This document shows, one piece after another, positions 32,086 to 39,781 of a stretch of DNA of 64,000 nucleotides. The number at the start of each line of letters is the position of its first letter. The first letter of the stretch is position 1. The notes beneath the pieces were generated by a model, which saw only the letters and a list, made by a program, of their open reading frames with translations, was not told the origin of the DNA and searched no databases. The stretch is from RUG563 sp045589355 (lineage in GTDB: Bacteria; Bacillota; Clostridia; Christensenellales; Aristaeellaceae): NCBI GenBank assembly GCA_045589355.1, contig JAZNOW010000011.1:67977-131976 (forward strand). The letters run 5' to 3'. The position numbers were made by a program, and so were the translations under genes.

Positions 32086-33195
32086 ATGCGTTCCCTGAGG
32101 GAAAAACTGCAGGCAACAGCGCCCCGGCAGCAAGCAAAAAAGCCGGCGGCGCTGGATTGCTATGTGAAGGAAATTAAGACGCCGGCGGATGCGTTTCTGC
32201 TGCCGGATGGGATCGACGGAAACAGCCTGTCCATGATGCTGGGCGGGCAATGGGAAGACGTGCGGAAAGAGGATATTCTTTTTCTGGATACCGAAACCAC
32301 CGGGCTTTCCCATGGCGCCGGTACGGTGGCGTTTCTGGTGGGCGTGGGGTATTTTGAAAAGGATTTTTTCATTGTGCGCCAGTACCTGATGCGGGATTAT
32401 GACGAAGAAGTGTTTCTGCTTTCCCGGGTGATGGAGCATCTGAAAGAAAAGAAGCACCTGTGCACCTTTAACGGCGCTTCCTTCGATATGCCGCTGCTGG
32501 AAGCCCGCTTTACCATGCAGCGAATGCGAAACAATTGTCAGCTTACGCATATTGACCTTTTGCATGTGGCACGGCGCGTATGGAAAATGCGGCTGAAAAG
32601 CTGCCGCCTGTCAAGGCTGGAAGAAATGGTGCTGGGCATTACAAGAGAAGACGACCTGCCCGGTTCCATGGTGCCGGAAAGATATTTTCAATACCTGAAA
32701 TGCAAGGATTTCACGTTGCTGGAAGATATCCTGGAACATAACGGGCAGGATATTCTTTCCCTGGCCCACCTGCTGCACAGGCTGTGCGTATTGCATGATG
32801 CGCCTCTGGAAGCCGGGAAACAGGAGGATATTTTCAGCCTGGGCAAGGTGTACGAAAAACGGGGCAAGAACGAGGGCGCCCGGATGTGCTACCGTGCTGC
32901 GGATAAGGGCAGCCTTTCGGCGCTGGCCCGCTCTCGCATTGCCGAAACCTACCGGCGGGAAGGAAAAACGGAAGATGCGGCGAAGGTGTATGAAACCATG
33001 ATCCAAAGCAGGCAGGGGGGCACGGCACCCCTGATTGCCATGGCGAAGATATGCGAGCACAAAAGAAGGGATATTCCGGCTGCCATCGAATATACAAGAA
33101 AAGCCATCATGCTTTCCGCACAGCGGGAAGATGCCGATATGGCGGCTTTGCAGAAACGATTTGAACGCCTGATGAAAAAGGCGAGGAAGGAATGA
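32086..33195 (+). CDS. YprB-like DEDDh exonuclease domain with TPR tail
   Basis: 369 residues, ATG 32086. The RNase H-like fold of YprB is shown by FLDTETTGLSHGAGTVAF (about residues 65-82, Asp-x-Glu), CTFNGASFDMPLLEARF (about 127-143), HIDLLHVARR and HNGQDILSLAHLL (about 220), giving the four acidic residues. The second half (about 245-365) is made of TPR-like helices. Likely a 3'-5' exonuclease on DNA or RNA; no biochemistry is implied by the sequence alone. Confidence 0.85.
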   Translation: MRSLREKLQATAPRQQAKKPAALDCYVKEIKTPADAFLLPDGIDGNSLSMMLGGQWEDVRKEDILFLDTETTGLSHGAGTVAFLVGVGYFEKDFFIVRQYLMRDYDEEVFLLSRVMEHLKEKKHLCTFNGASFDMPLLEARFTMQRMRNNCQLTHIDLLHVARRVWKMRLKSCRLSRLEEMVLGITREDDLPGSMVPERYFQYLKCKDFTLLEDILEHNGQDILSLAHLLHRLCVLHDAPLEAGKQEDIFSLGKVYEKRGKNEGARMCYRAADKGSLSALARSRIAETYRREGKTEDAAKVYETMIQSRQGGTAPLIAMAKICEHKRRDIPAAIEYTRKAIMLSAQREDADMAALQKRFERLMKKARKE

Positions 33196-33201
33196 TTGGT
33201 T

Positions 33202-33906
33202 ATGGGATTTCTGGATACGTTCAAGGCGCGCAAAGGGCTGAATTTCCATCAGAACGGCCGGTTTGACGAAGCGCTGGCCATTTACGAAGAACTGTACAAC
33301 AAAGGCGTTATGGCTTCCATGTACATGCTGCCCTATACTGTGCTGCTGCTTCGCAATGCCAAAACGGAAGAAGATTTCCTGAAAGTAAAGGAAGTGCTCA
33401 GGAAAGCGGAAAAAGCGCCGGATCTGACGCCGGACAAGCGCCAGCAATTGCTGATGCATTACGCCGTGGCCCAGTACAAGCTGGGGGAAATGGAAAAGGC
33501 GCTGCACCTGCTGGAGGCGGCCCATCAGAAATCTCCCTGCGGCATCATTTATGGCACGCTGGGCTTTTTGTACATTCAGGCAGGGGATGCCGAAAAGGCC
33601 CTCAGCTACAACCTGGAAGCCCTGGAATACGATGATGAAGACGCCGTCACGCTGGATAACCTGGGCCAGGTGCATTACCGGCTTCTCAACGATAAGGAAA
33701 CGGCAAGAGGTTATTTTGAAAAGGCCATTGAAATCAAAGAAGGGCAGATTGATACCCTGTATTTCCTGAGCCGGTATGACCTGGAAGAAGGCAAAACGGA
33801 AGCGGCCGTTGCAAAGCTGGAAAAGGCGCTGGAGGGCCGTTTCTCTCCGCTGAATTATGTGTCCAGGGAAGAAATTGAAAAAGAAATCGAACGGCTGAAG
33901 GCATGA
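33202..33906 (+). CDS. Tetratricopeptide repeat protein
   Basis: 234 residues from ATG 33202; an in-frame TTG at 33196 abuts the previous stop. About five TPR-type helical pairs can be seen, e.g. LNFHQNGRFDEALAIYEELY and QAGDAEKALSYNLEALEY. No catalytic domain or signal. It is the last gene of the long operon that starts with the Rrf2 regulator and is followed by a strong terminator. Probably a scaffold protein, partner unknown. Confidence 0.85.
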   Translation: MGFLDTFKARKGLNFHQNGRFDEALAIYEELYNKGVMASMYMLPYTVLLLRNAKTEEDFLKVKEVLRKAEKAPDLTPDKRQQLLMHYAVAQYKLGEMEKALHLLEAAHQKSPCGIIYGTLGFLYIQAGDAEKALSYNLEALEYDDEDAVTLDNLGQVHYRLLNDKETARGYFEKAIEIKEGQIDTLYFLSRYDLEEGKTEAAVAKLEKALEGRFSPLNYVSREEIEKEIERLKA

Positions 33907-33920
33907 AGCCATAACGAACA

Positions 33921-33957
33921 AAACGAGCATCCGGTGACTGCCGGGTGCTCGTTTTAT
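33921..33957 (+). terminator. Terminator of the rrf2-to-TPR operon
   Basis: Stem AAACGAGCATCCGG (33921-33934) with CCGGGTGCTCGTTT (33941-33954), one G-T pair, then TTTATT. Confidence 0.93.
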
Positions 33958-34147
33958 TGACGAAGCAGAATAAATGCAAGGCACGATGTTGTGCGAATGA
34001 TTGCATCATCAATAAATAGATGGCGGAGTGGTTTTTTTGACTTCTTTGGCAGTTGAAATTGTTTCCTTATCTTTGCGGAACAATTCATTTGCCATAATGA
34101 TTATGCCAACCATATCCTTTTCGTTTTCTTCAGTGACATGCTTCTTT
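33958..34147. other. Intergenic, no confident gene
   Basis: About 190 bases between converging genes. A minus-strand frame of 34 codons (34113-34009) is open but its AAAGG is only two bases from the ATG; it was not called. No terminator was seen for the araC gene here. Confidence 0.5.
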
Positions 34148-35026
34148 TTATCTGGGTTCCACGGGGATCCATACCTCATACCATTTGTTTTTCCTTCGCA
34201 CGGCCTGGTCGGCCCACAGGTGCAGCACTTCGATGGCCAGCGTGCCCTTTTGCCGGTAGCCGGAAGAGGGCAGCCAGCTGCCGAAAATCTGCTCAAACAG
34301 CCGGGGAAATTCTTCCCATGCAAGGCCGCCCTTACCGGTGCGGAAGGCGGCATAGGTGCCGGCAGGAAGGGTGAAAGATTCCAGGGCATCCGAACGGCAA
34401 TCTGCCTTTTCCCTTGCGATCATGTAGCTTTCATCGCCCTGCCATACGCCGAACCATACGCCGTCCATCTGCCCGGAAGAAGCATCGTTCCACTGGCCGT
34501 GGCAGATCTGCCCGGGCACGTCGTCATACCGGTCGGACCACATGATGTTGCGAAGCTCTTCCCGATGGGAATAGCCCTGATCCCGGTAGGGGCGGGAAAG
34601 GCCGAAAAGGCGGGTTTCCTTCAGCTCAATAAATTGCATATCCATTTCTTTCGCTCCTTTGATCTGGATGTGAAAGGAAGCGGGTGGATATACCTTGATG
34701 GCGCCGCCGGATTTGCGGTAAGCAGAGGGCGATATGCCGTGCTGGCGCAAAAACGCACGGGAAAAGGCGGCGGTGGAGTCCCAGCCGTATTGCAGGGCAA
34801 TATCGATGACGGGACGGCCGGAAAGCCGCAGGTCTTCAGCGGCACGGGTCAGTTTCCGTCGGCGGATGTATTCCGCAAGGGTCATGTCGGTGATGTAGCT
34901 GAAGAACCGCTGAAAGCTGTCCAGCGAAGAAAGAGCGAGGCCGGCCGCATGGTCAAGGTCCAATTCTGCGCACAAATTGTCTTCAATGTAGCGGATGGCT
35001 GCGTTCAGTTGATCGGGTATATGCAT
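34148..35026 (-). CDS. AraC-type regulator with GyrI-like effector domain
   Basis: 292 residues from ATG 35026, with GGGAGGTG eight bases upstream; a longer frame to 35311 overlaps the next gene and is rejected. Residues 1-105 hold two helix-turn-helix units (AAGLALSSLDSFQRFF, DIALQYGWDSTAAFSRAF). Residues about 130-290 fit the GyrI-like small-molecule domain (FGVWQGDESYMI, LPAGTYAAF). The HTH-first layout resembles Rob/SoxS-type activators. It may control the divergent or downstream carbohydrate genes; the ligand is unknown. Confidence 0.88.
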   Translation of the reverse strand: MHIPDQLNAAIRYIEDNLCAELDLDHAAGLALSSLDSFQRFFSYITDMTLAEYIRRRKLTRAAEDLRLSGRPVIDIALQYGWDSTAAFSRAFLRQHGISPSAYRKSGGAIKVYPPASFHIQIKGAKEMDMQFIELKETRLFGLSRPYRDQGYSHREELRNIMWSDRYDDVPGQICHGQWNDASSGQMDGVWFGVWQGDESYMIAREKADCRSDALESFTLPAGTYAAFRTGKGGLAWEEFPRLFEQIFGSWLPSSGYRQKGTLAIEVLHLWADQAVRRKNKWYEVWIPVEPR

Positions 35027-35108
35027 CCGTTTCACCTCCCGAAAAAAAGAATAACAGATATGCAATTGGTGGGCATGACTTTTTCGGGGCGAAATATGGT
35101 GCAAATGG

Positions 35109-36062
35109 TTATGCTTCAAGCTTTTGAAAAGCTGCTTCCATGAGAATGAAAAAGGCCTGTGCCTCCACAGCCACAAAAGGCCGGTCAAAATTCGGCATAC
35201 CGCATACATTGCGCACAAGCCCGAACCGGTCCACCTGGGCATGGGCAATTTTGCGGGCAAGATGCGCGGCGGGCAGGAAGCTGTCGTCCAGCCACTTTTC
35301 CTGTATGCCACGGTAGACGGTATACGCCAGCATCTGACCGAAATTCACTTCGGGGAAGGTATTTTTGTCATCCAATACGTCATGGAACATGCCGTTTTCC
35401 ATCTGGAAGGGAAGTGCGGCCCGGAGCAGGGTTTTGATTTTTTTTGTCAGTTCCGCCTTTTCTGCCGTCATGTGATCGGGCAATAGAGCGAGCACTCTGG
35501 CCATGCCGGCCATGGCCCAGCCGTTGCCCACGCCCCATACGTCCTTGCGGATGAAGCGTTTTTCCCCTTCGTGCCAGCGATGGGAAAGCAGCATTTTCTT
35601 TCCGTCCAGCAGGGTGTTCCAATAGCCGCGAATTTGCCGCATGGCTTCTTCAAACAGGCCGGCTCGGGCAAGGAAAGGCGGCAGCATGTAAAAGGAATCC
35701 ACCCAGAATTCCTTCTGGTGGACCAGGTGATACACAACGCCCTCTTCACTTCTGGGGGCATCAAGCACCGCCCATTTCAAAAGCCTTTCCTTGGCTTCCA
35801 TCAGGGAAAGGGCCCCTGTTTCTTCACAGGCAAACAAAAGGGCTTCGCCGATGGCGCAGGGATCGGTCACCGCACCGGGATCGCCGATATGGGCACAACG
35901 GCCGTCATCCAGCTGACGGTTGGCCCCCTCCACGGCCAGCAAAATGGCCGTTTCCGCATCGCCGCTTTCCAGAAAAGCCTGGGCCAGTACGCCCTGCTCC
36001 CAGCTGTAGCGCTGCATGGAAAGGGCAGCTTTTTTTACATTCTGCAACAAAGTATCAGGCAT
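35109..36062 (-). CDS. GH88/GH105 family unsaturated glucuronyl hydrolase
   Basis: 317 residues, ATG 36062. The (alpha/alpha)6 barrel family is recognised by FWVDSFYMLPPFLA, with the catalytic Asp near residue 122, and WGVGNGWAMAGMARVL (about 177). No signal peptide, so it acts in the cytoplasm on unsaturated uronic acid disaccharides released by pectin or rhamnogalacturonan lyases (GH105) or heparinoid lyases (GH88). Length is slightly short of YteR (373). It may serve with the divergent MFS transporter. Confidence 0.88.
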   Translation of the reverse strand: MPDTLLQNVKKAALSMQRYSWEQGVLAQAFLESGDAETAILLAVEGANRQLDDGRCAHIGDPGAVTDPCAIGEALLFACEETGALSLMEAKERLLKWAVLDAPRSEEGVVYHLVHQKEFWVDSFYMLPPFLARAGLFEEAMRQIRGYWNTLLDGKKMLLSHRWHEGEKRFIRKDVWGVGNGWAMAGMARVLALLPDHMTAEKAELTKKIKTLLRAALPFQMENGMFHDVLDDKNTFPEVNFGQMLAYTVYRGIQEKWLDDSFLPAAHLARKIAHAQVDRFGLVRNVCGMPNFDRPFVAVEAQAFFILMEAAFQKLEA

Positions 36063-36091
36063 AATGAACGCTCCGTATTGTTTTTTCTTGC

Positions 36092-36120
36092 ATTATAGCA
36101 GAGATGCGATTTTTTGTCAC
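36092..36120 (-). promoter_or_regulatory. Promoter of the GH105-like gene
   Basis: Minus strand GTGACA (36120-36115) and TATAAT (36097-36092), 17 bases apart. The plus-strand promoter of the MFS gene was not identified with confidence. Confidence 0.7.
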
Positions 36121-36176
36121 CTGTTTGTGCAAGAATTGTTTGGAAATGCGGCAGGAAAACAGAAAGGAAAAGAGAA

Positions 36177-36224
36177 ATGAATATTGTTTACCCAGCAGGA
36201 TTGAAGAAAGGGATACGAGCATGA
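36177..36224 (+). CDS. Possible 15-codon upstream ORF of the MFS gene
   Basis: ATG 36177 follows AGAAAGGAAAAGAGAA; the frame MNIVYPAGLKKGIRA ends with TGA at 36222-36224, sharing the A-T-G of the MFS start (ATGA). This would couple translation of the two. It is too short to support by codon use, and may be coincidental. Confidence 0.35.
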   Translation: MNIVYPAGLKKGIRA

Positions 36225-37621
36225 AACTCTTCCGAAAAAAGAAAAGGGCGGGTGCGCTTTCGCTGCTGTATGACGAAGCACGGCTGGAACCTTATGTGCG
36301 CAAAGGCCTGAACTGGATTATGGGCGGTAACCTGTGCGGCAACCTGCACGGCACCATCTGCGGCGGCGGTACGGCGGCCATGGTGGGCCTGGCAGGGTTA
36401 TTGGGCGCAGGGGATATGGAATTTGGGCTGCTGGTGGCTATTCCGCAGATTGCAGCGCTTTTGCAGATACCCTTTTCCGTGTGGGTGAATAAAGCGAGAA
36501 AGCGCAAAATATTCATCCTGACGTTCGGTGTGTTTTCCCGGCTGATCTGGCTGCTGCTGGGCTTTTTGCCGCTGCTTGCCAAAGCGCCGGAAAGCAAGCT
36601 GCCCCTGTATACGTTGATCACACTGCTTGGCATATCTTCCGCCTGCGGTGCGGCCATCAACGTGTGCTGGTTTCCCTGGTTTTCGGAAATGGCGCCCATC
36701 CGCATCCGGGGCAGGTGGCTGTCCTACCGGGACAGGATCATTGCCGTTGCGGGCCTTTTGTTCGGGTTGCTGGTAGCTTATTTGCTGGACGTATTGCCCA
36801 TTGATTCCAAATACATTGTCATCTTTCTGGTGGGCGGCGCGCTGGGCGTGATGGACATGATCTGCTTTGGTTTTTGCAGAGAAGAGCCCATGAAAGCGCC
36901 GGAAGAAACAATGCAGCTGAAAAAGAGCCTGCAGGAAATTCTTCACCACAAGCCCTTTATGCGGGTGACGGTCATGTGGACGGCCTGGTGTTTCACGGCC
37001 AACCTGTCCGGCGCCTACCTGACCCCGTACGCCATGAACGTGATGGGGCTGGACTTTCTGCAGATCACCCTCTTCGGCACGGTGGCGGCATCCCTCGCCA
37101 CGGCGGTGATCATCGGTAAATGGGGAAGGGCGCTGGATAACCACGGCAGCCGTAATGTGATGCTGGTGGCCGGCATCGGCGCTGCCGTAACCCCTGCGTT
37201 TTATGTGTTTTCCGTACCGGGCAGCATATGGCCCACCCTTTTGCACAACGTGATCGGCGCTCTTTTCTGGAGCGGCACAAACCTGGCTGCCAACAGCATG
37301 CAGCTTTCCAATTCCCCGGAAGAAAACAGGCCCATGTACATTGCCATTTTTTCCTGCATTACCTGCCTTGTGGGCAATGCCCTGGGCACCATGTGCGGCG
37401 GGTGGCTTTTGACCATGGCAGAACAGGGCGGCTGGTTTGGCGGCTGGTTTGACAGGTACAAGGCACTGGCCGTATTGTCGGTGATCCTGCGGCTGGGGCT
37501 TACGCTTTTGCTGGTGCCCGGCATGAGCAATGAAAGCGATTCCAAGGCCGGAGATGTGGTACGCTTCTTTATTCCGGACTTTAAGAAAATAAAACAGCTG
37601 CGAATGAAAAAGGCACGTTAA
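36221..37621 (+). CDS. MFS transporter, 12 TM
   Basis: 466 residues from ATG 36221 with AAAGGGAT upstream; a longer frame from 36104 has no ribosome site. About twelve helices are visible with a hydrophilic centre loop (about residues 218-238). A LPLYTLITLLGISSACGAA segment and several Trp/Gly-rich helices recall the uncharacterised MFS group near GPH sugar transporters. A positively charged N-terminus (residues 1-12) faces the cytoplasm. Substrate unknown; an oligosaccharide released with GH105 activity is a guess from the neighbour. Its stop overlaps the converging ZIP gene's stop. Confidence 0.82.
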   Translation: MKLFRKKKRAGALSLLYDEARLEPYVRKGLNWIMGGNLCGNLHGTICGGGTAAMVGLAGLLGAGDMEFGLLVAIPQIAALLQIPFSVWVNKARKRKIFILTFGVFSRLIWLLLGFLPLLAKAPESKLPLYTLITLLGISSACGAAINVCWFPWFSEMAPIRIRGRWLSYRDRIIAVAGLLFGLLVAYLLDVLPIDSKYIVIFLVGGALGVMDMICFGFCREEPMKAPEETMQLKKSLQEILHHKPFMRVTVMWTAWCFTANLSGAYLTPYAMNVMGLDFLQITLFGTVAASLATAVIIGKWGRALDNHGSRNVMLVAGIGAAVTPAFYVFSVPGSIWPTLLHNVIGALFWSGTNLAANSMQLSNSPEENRPMYIAIFSCITCLVGNALGTMCGGWLLTMAEQGGWFGGWFDRYKALAVLSVILRLGLTLLLVPGMSNESDSKAGDVVRFFIPDFKKIKQLRMKKAR

Positions 37622-38358
37622 CCCAGGGCCAGATCCAGCAGCATCATCAGCGCAAAGCCACACGCAAAAACCAGCGTAGGCTTTGCGCTTTCTTTGCTTT
37701 CTTTGGAGGCGGGGATCATCTCATCCGCCACCACATAGATCATGCAGCCGGCAGCGAAGGAAAGAATATAGGGAAGCAGCGGAGTGAAGAAGGCGGTGAG
37801 CCACAAGGTGATCAGCGCGCCGATGGGTTCCACGATACCGGATAATGCGGTGAAGAAAAAGGCCTTTTTCCGGCTGCAGCCCTTTGCCCGCATGGGTGCA
37901 AAAATGATGGCGCCTTCCGGAATGTTCTGGACGGCGATGCCAAGGGAAAGCAGCATGGCATCTGTAAGGGATAATTGGCCGGTGTGGAGGAAACCTGCAA
38001 GCGCTACGCCCACCGCCATGCCTTCTGGGAAATTGTGCAGCGTTACCGCCAGCATGAGCATGCCGCTGCGGCGATGGTTCAGGCGGTTTTGCAATGCTTT
38101 TTCCAGGGCGGCAATGGCTGCGATGCCCAGCAGAAAGCCAAGAACAGGGGGCAAAAAAGAAAGTGTACCTGTGCAAAGCAGAATGGCCGGTTGAAGCAGG
38201 GACCAGATGGAGGCCGCCAGCATGATACCGGCAGCGGAAGCAGTGAGATACCTTTGATAGGAAAATGAGCGGCGGGAAGTGAACAGAAAAGGAAAAACAC
38301 CCAGCAGTGTACCGGCAAGGGGAAGGAGAATGGCCGGCAGCAGGGTGCTAAAAAACAT
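37618..38358 (-). CDS. ZIP family metal transporter
   Basis: 246 residues from ATG 38358; the frame running to 38811 is antisense to the next gene. Typical ZIP helices IV and V: VTLHNFPEGMAVGVALAG (about residue 105) and GIAVQNIPEGAIIFAP (about 140) carry the two metal-site His/Asn/Pro-Glu motifs. Eight helices are expected. It moves zinc, iron or manganese into the cell. A long hairpin (38399-38462) in its leader could be regulatory. Confidence 0.92.
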   Translation of the reverse strand: MFFSTLLPAILLPLAGTLLGVFPFLFTSRRSFSYQRYLTASAAGIMLAASIWSLLQPAILLCTGTLSFLPPVLGFLLGIAAIAALEKALQNRLNHRRSGMLMLAVTLHNFPEGMAVGVALAGFLHTGQLSLTDAMLLSLGIAVQNIPEGAIIFAPMRAKGCSRKKAFFFTALSGIVEPIGALITLWLTAFFTPLLPYILSFAAGCMIYVVADEMIPASKESKESAKPTLVFACGFALMMLLDLALG

Positions 38359-38398
38359 AAGGTACCTTCCTGAAAAAAAGAAAAATAGGCATATAAAT

Positions 38399-38462
38399 GC
38401 TCCTTTCCGATGGCATGGATCCGCTGGGTGTGTCAGGATCATTGTATGCCAGGGAAAGGAGC
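38399..38462. other. Long imperfect hairpin upstream of the ZIP gene
   Basis: Three stacked stems: GCTCCTTTCC (38399-38408) with GGAAAGGAGC (38453-38462), TGGCAT (38411-38416) with ATGCCA (38446-38451), and GATCC (38418-38422) with GGATC (38436-38440), a 5-base bulge and a 13-base loop. It lies 12 bases after the alanyl-tRNA editing gene and 41 bases before the ZIP start, on both strands foldable. It is not followed directly by a T-run. Could be a metal-responsive leader, a REP-like element or a processing site. Confidence 0.55.
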
Positions 38463-38470
38463 GGGGTGCA

Positions 38471-39640
38471 TTACAGAAGGGAAAGGGCGTTTTCCAGAAC
38501 ATTTTCTCCCGTCGTGCTGCCCTGGGCAAAGTCCGGCTTGCCGCCGCCGCGGGCGCCTGCGTTCCGAAGAAGCGCAGCCATATCGTGGGGCAGATCGGCG
38601 CTCCGGGCAAAGAGGAGCATGCGCCCGTTTTCGCGCTGGCAGGAAAGCAGCACAATGGTTTTTTCTTCAGCAAGCATGGCTTTTGCCGCCTGCTGCATGG
38701 AAGCAGCATCGGCAAAGGGAAGGTGGCAGGGATAAACACGGAGGTCGCCGCAGGAGCGCCCGGCCATGCGCACGGCATGGAGGGTGCTTTGGGCCAGGCG
38801 GGACTGCACATCCTTCAGCTGAGCTGCATTGGCCTGCAGCATCTTTTCCAGTGCGGCAGGCGCAGTATGCACATCGGCGGAAAGCTGTGCGGAAATTTCC
38901 CGGACGCACTTGTGGCTGGCCTGATAATGCTGTATGGCTCGCATGCCGGCAATGAAGGTGAGCCGCATATTGCCCCTGGAAGGTGCGGTGGACAGGATTT
39001 TCACCGGGCCGATCTGGCCGGTGGTGGAGGGATGGGTGCCGCCGCAAGCCACCATTTCGTAATCGCCCATGGCCACGATACGGATGTGCTCGTTCACGGT
39101 GGGCTTTTTGCGAATGGGCAGGGAAGAAAGCTCTTCTTCCGCGGGAAACCAGCAGCGGATCGGGTCATTATGCTGAATGCGTTCATTGACCAGTTTTTCC
39201 ACCTGTGCCGTTTCTTTATCGGTCAGGTGGGTTTTGCCGTTCGGCATGGCGATATCGATGGAGGATTCCTCCTGGCCGGTGTGCAGGCCGATGGTGACGC
39301 CGCGGAAAAGCTGCCAGATAGCCCCGGCGATCATATGGTCCCCGGCATGCTGCTGCATATGGTCAAAACGGCGGGGCCAGTCAATTTCACCGTGGACCTG
39401 TGTGCCCTGCGGGATGGGCCTGTCCAGATGATGCCAGACAATATCCTCTTCCACCGTAACGTCCAGAACGCAGGCGGCGGCGTCCCCAAAGCGCAGGGTG
39501 CCCAGGTCATTGGGCTGGCCGCCGGAGGTGGGGTAGAATGCAGATCGATCGAGGGCCACTTTTTTATCTTCCGAAAGGACAACGCGGCCTTCAAAAGAAG
39601 CGCAGTAGGCATCGTCATAATATAGACGCAGGGTTTTCAT
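38471..39640 (-). CDS. Alanyl-tRNA editing protein (AlaX-L type)
   Basis: 389 residues, ATG 39640. It resembles the editing and DHHA1 parts of alanyl-tRNA synthetase. AFYPTSGGQPND (about residue 35) and RFDHMQQHAGDHM (about 92) and CGGTHPSTTGQIG (about 200) form the zinc site (HxxxH...CxxxH). The DHHA1 tail (about 250-389) has ARGGGKPDFAQG. It hydrolyses Ser- or Gly-tRNA(Ala). Its own promoter lies at 39689-39717; it may read through into the ZIP gene. Confidence 0.93.
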   Translation of the reverse strand: MKTLRLYYDDAYCASFEGRVVLSEDKKVALDRSAFYPTSGGQPNDLGTLRFGDAAACVLDVTVEEDIVWHHLDRPIPQGTQVHGEIDWPRRFDHMQQHAGDHMIAGAIWQLFRGVTIGLHTGQEESSIDIAMPNGKTHLTDKETAQVEKLVNERIQHNDPIRCWFPAEEELSSLPIRKKPTVNEHIRIVAMGDYEMVACGGTHPSTTGQIGPVKILSTAPSRGNMRLTFIAGMRAIQHYQASHKCVREISAQLSADVHTAPAALEKMLQANAAQLKDVQSRLAQSTLHAVRMAGRSCGDLRVYPCHLPFADAASMQQAAKAMLAEEKTIVLLSCQRENGRMLLFARSADLPHDMAALLRNAGARGGGKPDFAQGSTTGENVLENALSLL

Positions 39641-39688
39641 GGTTGGATCTCCTTATGTTCTTCGACAAAACGTATTTTATTCCAGACA

Positions 39689-39717
39689 ATTATAGCATGG
39701 AGATAGCAAATGGGCAA
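39689..39717 (-). promoter_or_regulatory. Promoter of the alanyl-tRNA editing gene
   Basis: Minus strand TTGCCC (39717-39712) and TATAAT (39694-39689), 17 bases apart. Confidence 0.75.
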
Positions 39718-39725
39718 GAAGGGGT

Positions 39726-39754
39726 TTGACAGGGGGAGGAAACCACCGTATAAT
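39726..39754 (+). promoter_or_regulatory. Promoter of the GH43 gene
   Basis: TTGACA (39726-39731) and TATAAT (39749-39754), both consensus, 17 bases apart. It starts nine bases from the divergent promoter's -35 box. Confidence 0.88.
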
Positions 39755-39781
39755 GAACAAAAAAACGAAAGAGGCGAGCGT

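Noticed and set aside
34009..34113. 34-codon minus-strand frame after araC
   Set aside because: AAAGG is only two bases from the ATG, and no other support exists.
37618..38811. Extension of the ZIP frame to 38811
   Set aside because: The extra part is antisense to the alanyl-tRNA editing gene; ATG 38358 begins the first helix.
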